Shown piece after piece: positions 1-5,179 of a stretch of 5,520 nucleotides of DNA. Where the stretch lies: positions 1-5,520 of the forward strand of contig DQGF01000281.1 of assembly GCA_003525045.1 (NCBI GenBank), given 5' to 3'. The notes under the pieces are model-generated. The model ran no database searches. It was not told the DNA's origin and saw only the letters and a program-made list of their open reading frames with translations. This stretch comes from Pseudomonas sp. GTDB taxonomy: Bacteria > Pseudomonadota > Gammaproteobacteria > Pseudomonadales > Pseudomonadaceae. A program made the translations under genes and the position numbers. The first letter of the stretch is position 1. Each line of letters opens with the position of its first letter.

Positions 1-501
1 CGTGCCAGTGGGGTTGCTTGCGGTCACAGTGGACCCGCTCAAGGTCAACTCACTCAGGTTTGCCGCGAGGACGCCGGTTGTAGCACCGGTAATATTGCTG
101 CCGGTAACCGTTGCTTTTGAGCCAGTCGGGCTGGGTGAGCTCCCGGTATAACCAAGAGAAAGGCCTGTTCTGCTTGAGGTGATGGTGCTGCCGGTGATGG
201 TTGCGCGACTGTCCACCAGCTCGACCCCGGTGCTGATATCCGTCGCTGTCGTCGTCGAACCGTTAAGCGTCAGTGAGGAACCGGGCTCAACCCGTATCTG
301 GTTGGTCGTTGCGCCATTGGCCGTCAGATTGGCGTTGTTTATGACTTGATAGTTATCGACCACAGCACTGCCATCGATCACCGTGTCGGCGACAATGATT
401 CTTGCAAACGAGTGAGTGCGATCGAGGCCATCGGCCGTGGCCCCGATCCACTTGAGGGAGACCGAAAGAGGGTGTAAAGCAAAATTCCGTTTAGCGTTCA
501 T
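1..501 (-). CDS. Autotransporter-like beta-helix adhesin, N-terminal part (3' end outside window)
   Basis: The minus strand is open from an ATG at 501 to the window edge, giving 167 codons without a stop. The residues from about 35 on are rich in Thr, Ser, Gly, Asn and Val and carry imperfect short repeats such as ATITGSTITSS and ATVTGSNITGATTG. This is typical of the right-handed beta-helix passenger of pertactin-type autotransporters (type Va secretion), whose C-terminal barrel would lie beyond the window. The start MNAKRNFALHPLSVSLKW resembles the n-region of an extended signal sequence, but the following stretch (residues 19-33, IGATADGLDRTHSFA) is not hydrophobic, so a classical signal peptide core is missing. 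There is an in-frame TGA six codons upstream, so this is the first possible ATG. No convincing Shine-Dalgarno precedes it. A weak -10-like TTTAAT (519-524) lies close upstream. The adhesin class is likely; functionality is uncertain. Confidence 0.7.
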   Translation of the reverse strand, partial: MNAKRNFALHPLSVSLKWIGATADGLDRTHSFARIIVADTVIDGSAVVDNYQVINNANLTANGATTNQIRVEPGSSLTLNGSTTTATDISTGVELVDSRATITGSTITSSRTGLSLGYTGSSPSPTGSKATVTGSNITGATTGVLAANLSELTLSGSTVTASNPTGT

Positions 502-552
502 CAGGCACCGAAAAAGTCATTAAACATTTAACTCGCCAAACCCTGAAGTTCG

Positions 553-570
553 GCCCTTGTATACAAGGGC
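553..570. promoter_or_regulatory. 18-bp perfect palindrome, candidate GntR-type operator
   Basis: GCCCTTGTATACAAGGGC is identical to its reverse complement over all 18 bases with no loop. The core TTGTATACAA fits the general operator pattern of FadR-subfamily GntR regulators (T-N-G-T ... A-C-N-A). It lies 52 bp upstream of the adhesin start and downstream of the terminator of the neighbouring gene, so it is in the right place to control the adhesin. With no loop and no T tract it is a poor terminator. No regulator gene is visible in the window. Confidence 0.45.
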
Positions 571-642
571 GACGAGGCTAGTTAGAAAACCCAGAGGCGT
601 CTGTAGGACTAATCCCAAACATTAAAGTAAAGAATCAACGGC

Positions 643-674
643 TGCCGCAGAGAGGGAACTCCCTTCCTGCGGCA
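643..674 (-). terminator. Stem-loop terminator after the 662-residue repeat protein
   Basis: TGCCGCAG (643-650) pairs with CTGCGGCA (667-674). After one mismatch, bases 652-656 pair with 661-665 (one G-T pair), closing a 4-base AACT loop. It starts 14 bp past the TGA of the minus-strand gene at 689. Read on the minus strand, it is followed by a T-rich but interrupted stretch (GATTCTTTACTTTAATG). On the plus strand no T-rich stretch follows, which supports minus-strand use. Confidence 0.65.
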
Positions 675-688
675 TCTAGCCGCGCAGA

Positions 689-2677
689 TCAGGTTCTTGG
701 TGGTCGGGTCAGTTTGCAGTGAGCGTTACCTGATCCCGCTGGGTACTCCTCGAACACGCCGATGTACACCGCGGCCAAGTCAGACCACACAGGTGTCCCA
801 CGAACAGTGATGGAATACTGCACTTTGCCAATGCCGGCTGAGGAAATGGGTGGCCGATAGGTGGGCATCAAGCATCTATCATTAGGGATGAACCAGTCGA
901 TACCATCTCGTTCTTGATCTGAAGTGACTTCAATTTGCTCGTCGTGATCGGTATCCGGTAATTCTGTGACGTTGTCCACTGCATAACTTTGCCATTGGAG
1001 TGTGACCTCTACTCCGTCTGTCAAGTATGGCGACGTTGGAATGTGCACGTAGAAGCCCCAGTTCCCACTTTCTTTTTCACGCAGATGAGTACAGTTGATT
1101 ACTGCACCCGGGAATGTAGGTTCAGGCAGATCGACTGTTTCAAGGACAACGTTGATCGTGGTGCGGCCCGATTCCTGAGGATTATTAAAGCCCGGGCGTG
1201 TCAGGGTGTAATACATCGGCAGGTCATCCATGACCAGGGTGCGCTCGATATCGACCCACGGAATAACCATTGGGATTTCCTTGCCGGGCGCATCACCCGT
1301 CTGGATGACATAGGGTGCTGAGCTGACAGCCCTGCCGTTGTACCAAAGCGTCAAAATGTCGCCTACCACTGGGGCGGGAGTATCGAACAGTTTTATATGT
1401 CCTGTCGCAGGATTCCCGATATCGTCCGGGGTCAGTTCACTATCGCTGCCTTCGGAACTCTCGAACCGGATCAGTTCCAGATCAGGATTGATCGGCTCAG
1501 GATTTGGGTTCTCCGGCCCGGCGACTGCGAAGTCCGTATTGACGATGATTTTATTTGGCGAAGCAGTTGGGTAATCACCTCTGAATACGGTGTAGTCCAC
1601 ATCCACAGGCTGTACGTTTGTGCCCGAAGTAAAATCGTATTCTTCCCCCATATGGGACCACGGAATGTTAATCTTCAGCGGGAACGGAAGATGAGCGCTA
1701 ACCGACGTTCGGGCCAAAGTCTTCGTGCCCCACAAGATCACTATCCCGTCATCCCTGTCCCAGCCTGTGTACGGCTCGATATGGACTGTGGTGGGCAGTG
1801 CAGCATCGGCCCGATCGATCAGGCCATCGTCCGCCAGCGGAACCGTACAAGGCTGCAATACCGAAGGAAGTACTCCAAGAGCAACCTGGACACTTTTTGG
1901 TAACGACATTTCACTACGATTACCTGCCTTGTCGAACAAGAAGTACACGACATACTGAGTTCTAGACCCTATATCAGTTACAAACTTCTTGGGTATCAGG
2001 ATTTCCCTGCTCGTGGGCAACAGGTCATAAAACGCCACCAGGTCGGGAAAGTCCGCTTCGTCCTCAGGTAGGGTTGCCATCCAGCCGACGGCAACTCTCA
2101 CGAATTCTTTTTTATCCTCGATGAAATCCGGGATAACACACTTGACGCCGTCATCACGCGTTAAAACAGCGTCAGTGATCAAGGGTTCAACAACATCGAT
2201 GGTGACGGGTGCTCCCGGCCTGACCGGCCCTGTTCTGTCGATGGTGATCGGCGCATTAGCTTCTCGTTCGCCTCCGTTCCAGCCCGCGACGCGATATCCG
2301 AATTGGAACGTACCTTCAAAACTCTGGAAAATTTCGAGTGGGATCTCCCTCTCCAGCGGGAAAGCACTGGGGGGTACGGTGCTAGGAAACTCTTCCGGGA
2401 GGCCAATAGGCACAGGGAGAGGTAAACCCGAATGCCAATACTGCAGAATAAGTGTGTCCGGGATCACCGGAATTTCCGTGCGATCCGACCACAATGGAAT
2501 TTCGACCTTCAAAGGAGCGTGGATTTTGTCAATGGGCATCAAACCGTCTGCATCGCCGGGGATTGCGTCCACGATAGTTGCCCCGACCAGCGGATCAGCA
2601 GCTTTATTGAATTTTTTCCGATATCTATCGCGTACCTGTTCGGCAGTCAGGTGTTGCTCTTTGAAAGAACTTGCCAT
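689..2677 (-). CDS. Hypothetical 662-residue protein of five Ig-like repeats
   Basis: I do not recognise a named family. A strong ribosome binding site (GGAG at 2686-2689, 8 nt spacer) supports the ATG at 2677. Residues 1-30 are charged and probably helical (MASSFKEQHLTAEQVRDRYR...). The rest seems to be five diverged repeats. Each has a hydrophobic strand ending in Trp (W81 LILQYW, W199 VAVGW, W316 GIVILW, W445 LTLWY, W562 VTLQW), spaced 117-129 residues apart. About 45-60 residues after each Trp comes a Tyr-containing strand (Y128 FGYRVAGW, Y242 QYVVYF, Y362 DYTVFRG, Y490 YTLTRPG, Y621 QYSITVRG). Between them lie motifs such as IPW (338-340, 473-474). This pattern suggests tandem Ig-like beta-sandwiches, as in surface or adhesion proteins. 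There is no signal peptide, membrane segment or LPXTG-like anchor, so location is unknown. The gene precedes an adhesin gene on the same strand, separated by a terminator. Its GC content looks lower than that of the glycerate kinase gene. Confidence 0.85.
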   Translation of the reverse strand: MASSFKEQHLTAEQVRDRYRKKFNKAADPLVGATIVDAIPGDADGLMPIDKIHAPLKVEIPLWSDRTEIPVIPDTLILQYWHSGLPLPVPIGLPEEFPSTVPPSAFPLEREIPLEIFQSFEGTFQFGYRVAGWNGGEREANAPITIDRTGPVRPGAPVTIDVVEPLITDAVLTRDDGVKCVIPDFIEDKKEFVRVAVGWMATLPEDEADFPDLVAFYDLLPTSREILIPKKFVTDIGSRTQYVVYFLFDKAGNRSEMSLPKSVQVALGVLPSVLQPCTVPLADDGLIDRADAALPTTVHIEPYTGWDRDDGIVILWGTKTLARTSVSAHLPFPLKINIPWSHMGEEYDFTSGTNVQPVDVDYTVFRGDYPTASPNKIIVNTDFAVAGPENPNPEPINPDLELIRFESSEGSDSELTPDDIGNPATGHIKLFDTPAPVVGDILTLWYNGRAVSSAPYVIQTGDAPGKEIPMVIPWVDIERTLVMDDLPMYYTLTRPGFNNPQESGRTTINVVLETVDLPEPTFPGAVINCTHLREKESGNWGFYVHIPTSPYLTDGVEVTLQWQSYAVDNVTELPDTDHDEQIEVTSDQERDGIDWFIPNDRCLMPTYRPPISSAGIGKVQYSITVRGTPVWSDLAAVYIGVFEEYPAGSGNAHCKLTRPPRT

Positions 2678-2707
2678 CGTTATATCTCCGCAACCGTTAG
2701 AATTAAG

Positions 2708-2725
2708 CCATGAACTTTTTCATGG
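2708..2725. repeat. Inverted repeat CCATGAA-CTTT-TTCATGG upstream of the repeat protein
   Basis: Seven-base arms (2708-2714 and 2719-2725) flank a 4-base spacer, 31 bp upstream of the start of the 662-residue gene. It could be an operator or a 5' UTR hairpin for that gene. A second, 12-bp perfect palindrome AAAACATGTTTT lies at 2731-2742. I could not find a convincing -35/-10 pair nearby, so the role is open. Confidence 0.35.
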
Positions 2726-2844
2726 ATTTAAAAACATGTTTTGGCAGTTCGACTCATGGCTCAGAAACTACGTAGATGCCGCTGTCGCGCTGCTGGGCCG
2801 TAATAGCCTGAGCGAATTAAGCACCGCTTTTTAGAAACGCGATA

Positions 2845-2860
2845 CTGTCAACATTGACAG
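2845..2860. promoter_or_regulatory. Inverted repeat CTGTCA-ACAT-TGACAG carrying -35-like TTGACA on both strands
   Basis: Two 6-base arms face each other across ACAT. The arrangement puts a perfect sigma70 -35 box TTGACA on the plus strand (2854-2859) and another on the minus strand (2851-2846). A partner -10 is poor: on the plus strand TATTTG (2879) is 19 bp away and TATACA (2870) only 10 bp away. It may be an operator overlapping a promoter for the plus-strand transcript, but this is only a suggestion. Confidence 0.3.
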
Positions 2861-2904
2861 GTGGAGTTCTATACAGGGTATTTGTCAGGTGTGAAATTTG
2901 ATGA

Positions 2905-2936
2905 CCAGTGAGCCTGATAGCCAGGCATGTCACTGG
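2905..2936 (+). other. Strong stem-loop of unknown role
   Basis: CCAGTGA (2905-2911) pairs with TCACTGG (2930-2936), and GCCTG (2912-2916) pairs with CAGGC (2922-2926). This gives 12 base pairs with a 5-base ATAGC loop and a 3-base bulge. No T tract follows on either strand, so it is not a standard intrinsic terminator. It lies 45 bp after the inverted repeat with the TTGACA box and could be the 5' structure of a transcript or of a small RNA. The strand is not proven. Confidence 0.4.
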
Positions 2937-3098
2937 GGAATTGCAGGGCGTTCGCTCTTTCAACATCGCCCGCGAGCGATTGTTTAAAACCGTTCAAGGT
3001 TATTTCACGAAAGCTACAAGACCTTGCGTCGTTGCCTACGGTTACGCCAGAATCCGCCGGCTTGTGCGCCCTGGGGTCGCCCGGTAACTTGATTCGCG

Positions 3099-3321
3099 TC
3101 ACTGCTCATCAGTGATCGGGTTTAGCAGCCCGGGGTTATAAGTAAGGTGCACAAGCTCTTGTCAGTCAGGCATTCCCATGCCTGCACTTGATGGTGGTTG
3201 TGCGCAGGGCGCCTTCGGGCGCGCCGGCTTTGCTAGCTTCCCCGGTCTGCTAACCTGCGTACAGCTGCCTCCCTCTCGTTTAGCAGCAGGAGGGTTGGCA
3301 CCCAATGAGGGAAGCCAGCTT
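3099..3321 (+). promoter_or_regulatory. Structured 5' leader of the DUF6124-like gene
   Basis: Many small stems are packed before the gene: TCACTG/CAGTGA (3099-3104/3110-3115), ACAAG/CTTGT (3151-3155/3158-3162), CAGGCAT/ATGCCTG (3167-3173/3178-3184), GCGCC/GGCGC closing a UUCG tetraloop (3209-3213/3218-3222), CTGCTAA/TTAGCAG (3247-3253/3280-3286) and GTTGGC/GCCAGC (3294-3299/3314-3319). The loop of the last stem holds the Shine-Dalgarno GAGG (3307-3310) used for the ATG at 3322. A second TTAGCAG at 3122-3128 could compete for CTGCTAA. A frame open from 3178 into the gene codes for a Gly/Ala-rich segment, but the family's usual start is at 3322, so I read the block as mainly RNA. A TATAAG at 3137-3142 might be a -10 box, without a clear -35. 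The start of the transcript is unknown. My impression that similar leaders occur before related genes elsewhere is memory, not a search result. Confidence 0.45.
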
Positions 3322-3681
3322 ATGTTCAAGGTCACACCCAATCCGCCGGACACCGATCCGGTATCCCCGTACGAACTCGATCCAAACAAACTCAACGAGG
3401 CCGCCGAGCGCGCCCTCAACTTTCACTTCCCCTCGACTGCCGACATCAAAGCCACCCCGCGCACACCCAGCACGCTGTTTACCGTCGACCCGCAAGCCAC
3501 GACGGAAACCCTGATGGTTTATCTGGTCGAGACACTGGCCTCGGTCGATGTGATGGTCCACCAGTTGGTGGATCATCTGGAGGGGGAATCGCGTTATGCC
3601 CTGCTGGGCATTTCCAACAGCATCATGGTGGCGGAGATCACGGCGAACCGGGTGCTGGATCAAGTCGACCCGCCTGAGTAG
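3322..3681 (+). CDS. Small Pseudomonas-type protein, DUF6124/DUF3077-like
   Basis: The product is a 119-residue protein of unknown function. Its start MFKVTPNPPDTDPVSPYE and the end NRVLDQVDPPE match what I recall of the DUF6124 (DUF3077-related) proteins found in many copies in Pseudomonas. The N-terminal third is Pro-rich and likely flexible. Residues about 60-115 (from TTETLMVYLVETLASVDVMV on) look like two amphipathic helices that could dimerise or bind a partner. There is no signal peptide, so it is probably cytosolic. The frame is open back to an ATG at 3178, but the 48 extra residues overlap the structured leader and differ in composition, and 3322 fits the family start. The Shine-Dalgarno GAGG at 3307-3310 has an 11 nt spacer and sits in a hairpin loop, so translation is probably controlled. 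It is monocistronic, with a REP hairpin 12 bp after the stop. Biological role unknown. Confidence 0.85.
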   Translation: MFKVTPNPPDTDPVSPYELDPNKLNEAAERALNFHFPSTADIKATPRTPSTLFTVDPQATTETLMVYLVETLASVDVMVHQLVDHLEGESRYALLGISNSIMVAEITANRVLDQVDPPE

Positions 3682-3692
3682 TCGCGGTTGTC

Positions 3693-3722
3693 TGCGGCGA
3701 GGGAGCTTGCTCCCTCGCCGCA
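3693..3722. repeat. REP palindrome, probable shared terminator of convergent genes
   Basis: TGCGGCGAGGGAGC (3693-3706) and GCTCCCTCGCCGCA (3709-3722) are perfect 14-base arms around TT; in RNA the loop would be CTTG. The GAGGGAGCTTGCTCCCTC core is a common Pseudomonas REP type. It lies between the stop of the small plus-strand gene (3681) and the stop of the minus-strand glycerate kinase gene (3749). On the plus strand it is followed by TTGACCTCTTT, which is weakly T-rich; on the minus strand there is no T run. It may end or stabilise both transcripts. Confidence 0.8.
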
Positions 3723-3748
3723 TTGACCTCTTTGACAAAAGGGATGAG

Positions 3749-4891
3749 TCAGGCCTCGCGCGCGGCCATCCGCCAGACCCGCGCAATATCACTCGCCCGA
3801 TCACGCAACAAGCGTGGCGCTTCGCTGCAGGCTTGCGCCAATGTAATTGGCCCGCTCGCCAGGGCAAATGCGGCGTCGATGCCATGCGCATACAGTTGCT
3901 GATACCCCTCCCCCAACGTGCCGGCGATGACGATGACCGGCACGCCCTGTTGTCGAGCGATACGCGCCACGCCAAACGGCGTCTTGCCGCGCAGGGTCTG
4001 CGCATCGAAACGACCCTCGCCGGTGATCACCAGGTCGGCACCGGCCACTGCTTCGGCCAGCCCTACCAGTTCGGCGACCACTTCAACTCCGGCCTGGAAC
4101 TGCGCGTTGAGAAATGCCTTGGCCGCAAACCCCAGGCCACCTGCCGCACCGCTGCCCGGTTCGTCGCGTACGTCTTTGTTCAGGGCTCGCGCGCAGAGCT
4201 CGGCAAAGTGCCCGAGGGCGTGATCCAGTTGCTGGACCTGCCCGGGCGTGGCGCCTTTTTGCGGGCCGAAAATGGCAGAGGCACCGTGGGGTCCGCACAG
4301 CGGATTGTTGACGTCGGCGGCGATGTCGAAGCGCACCTTGGCCAGACGTGGATCGATCTCGCTCAGGTCGATGCGGGCCAGTTGCTGGAGCGCCAAGCCG
4401 CCGGGTCCGAGTGCCTTGCCCTGTGCGTCGAGCAGCTTCACCCCCAAGGCCTGCATCGCTCCGGCGCCGCCGTCATTGGTCGCACTGCCGCCAATCGCCA
4501 GGATCACCCGCTGCGCTCCTGCGTCCAGTGCCGCGCGGATCAATTCACCGGTGCCGAAGGTGCTGCTGATGCACGCATCGCGCTGGCCCACCGGCACCAA
4601 CTGCAATCCGCTGGCTTCGGCCATTTCGATGATTGCGGTGTGGCTGTGGGGCAGCCAGCCCCAGGCGGCATTGACCGTTGTGCCCAGTGGCCCGCGAACA
4701 TCAACGTGGCGCAATTGCCCGTTGCACGCTGCCAGGACTGACTCGACCGTGCCCTCCCCGCCGTCGGCCATCGGGCATTTGACCAGCTGAGCATCGGGCC
4801 AGACATCCGCCAGCCCGAGGGCAATGGCGTCGGCAACGCCTTGAGCGCTGAGGCTGTCCTTGAACGAGTCGGGGGCGATGACGATTTTCAT
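3749..4891 (-). CDS. glxK: Glycerate kinase (GarK/GlxK family)
   Basis: The enzyme phosphorylates D-glycerate with ATP, giving 2-phosphoglycerate in the garK/glxK branch of the family, and so feeds glyoxylate, glycolate, glucarate or allantoin carbon into lower glycolysis; it acts in the cytosol. The 380-residue product has the family's full length and motifs in order: APDSFKDSLSA (6-16), ADGGEGT (42-48), GGSATNDGGAG (134-144), NNPLCGPHGAS (195-205), GPQKGATP (209-216), GSGAAGGLG (246-254) and TGEGRFDAQTLRGKTPFGVA (290-309). The ATG at 4891 gives the canonical MKIVIAPDSFK start and has GGAG (4899-4902) with a 7 nt spacer. The Shine-Dalgarno lies within a 10-bp palindrome GGAGATCTCC (4893-4902), possibly chance. 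Neighbours are not pathway partners; glyoxylate carboligase or tartronate semialdehyde reductase genes are not seen here. The family call is very secure; the choice between the symbols glxK and garK, and the physiological substrate source, are not. Confidence 0.95.
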   Translation of the reverse strand: MKIVIAPDSFKDSLSAQGVADAIALGLADVWPDAQLVKCPMADGGEGTVESVLAACNGQLRHVDVRGPLGTTVNAAWGWLPHSHTAIIEMAEASGLQLVPVGQRDACISSTFGTGELIRAALDAGAQRVILAIGGSATNDGGAGAMQALGVKLLDAQGKALGPGGLALQQLARIDLSEIDPRLAKVRFDIAADVNNPLCGPHGASAIFGPQKGATPGQVQQLDHALGHFAELCARALNKDVRDEPGSGAAGGLGFAAKAFLNAQFQAGVEVVAELVGLAEAVAGADLVITGEGRFDAQTLRGKTPFGVARIARQQGVPVIVIAGTLGEGYQQLYAHGIDAAFALASGPITLAQACSEAPRLLRDRASDIARVWRMAAREA

Positions 4892-4998
4892 GGGAGATCT
4901 CCGGTTGCAATGCCTTCATGCTGCCAGCAGGCACCAACAATAACGCCGGTCCGCTGCACAAGCGGCACTGAGGATTATTGGTCATTTTCACAAAAACC

Positions 4999-5086
4999 TG
5001 TGGCCGAGGCTGCTCGCCATAGAGATCTGACAGGCGACATCGATGTTGAATGTGCCGCCGCCTTCGCGAGCAGGCTCGCTCCCACA
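4999..5086. repeat. REPIN: two inverted REP sequences around a palindromic centre
   Basis: The right arm (about 5064-5086) has CGCGAGCAGGCTCGCTCCCA, a classic Pseudomonas REP. The left arm (4999-5019), read in the opposite orientation, matches it in degenerate form (TGTGG, then GAGGCTGCTCGCC), with about two bases lost. Between them is a short spacer with the central palindrome ACATCGATGT (5037-5046). The total is about 88 bp, the usual size of a REPIN. REPINs are non-autonomous elements thought to be moved by a RAYT transposase elsewhere in the genome. It lies in the region between the divergent glycerate kinase and EEP-family genes. Confidence 0.8.
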
Positions 5087-5167
5087 TTGGATCGGAGGTG
5101 TCCCTACAATCGCTCAAACTGAACTGCCCGCCCCCGCATCAGTCGCATGCATAGGTAGCCCTGAATC

Positions 5168-5174
5168 AGAGGAG
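5168..5174 (+). promoter_or_regulatory. Ribosome binding site AGAGGAG deciding the GTG start of the EEP gene
   Basis: AGAGGAG ends 5 nt before the GTG at 5180. Another in-frame GTG at 5174 overlaps this site and is therefore unlikely to be the start. No ATG lies in a suitable place. Confidence 0.7.
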
Positions 5175-5179
5175 TGAAC

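Larger units (their letters stand above)
2678..3098. other. Intergenic region with several inverted repeats, no convincing gene
   Basis: This stretch divides the minus-strand repeat protein from the plus-strand leader and small gene. It holds the inverted repeats at 2708-2725 and 2731-2742, a 32-codon plus-strand ORF without a ribosome binding site (2736-2834), the inverted repeat at 2845-2860 and the strong stem-loop at 2905-2936. ORFs of 62 and 77 codons occur on opposite strands around 2869-3115; neither has a good ribosome binding site or a recognisable domain, and I do not call them. Nothing further is seen in 2937-3098. Confidence 0.5.

Noticed and set aside
1397..1903. Plus-strand ORF of 168 codons
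   Set aside because: Antisense to the 662-residue gene, no domain and no ribosome binding site.
2121..2834. Plus-strand ORF of 237 codons
   Set aside because: Mostly antisense to the 662-residue gene, Ser/Pro-rich and without a ribosome binding site. Only its last 32 codons (from 2736) are kept, as a weak small-protein candidate.
2869..3115. Small ORFs on both strands (77 codons minus, 62 codons plus)
   Set aside because: They overlap each other, lack ribosome binding sites and recognisable domains; open frames of this size are expected by chance here.
3178..3321. N-terminal extension of the DUF6124-like protein from ATG 3178
   Set aside because: No Shine-Dalgarno before 3178, the ATG lies in a hairpin stem, and the family start MFKVTPNPP is at 3322. 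Translation of the extension is not fully excluded.
3596..4741. Long plus-strand ORF of 381 codons opposite the glycerate kinase gene
   Set aside because: It lies antisense to a gene with all glycerate kinase motifs; the translation is rich in Arg, Gln and His with no domain, as expected of a shadow in GC-rich DNA.
5087..5110. TTGGAT ... TACAAT as a promoter for the EEP gene
   Set aside because: The spacing is only 12 bp, too short for a sigma70 promoter; no other good -35 box matches TACAAT.
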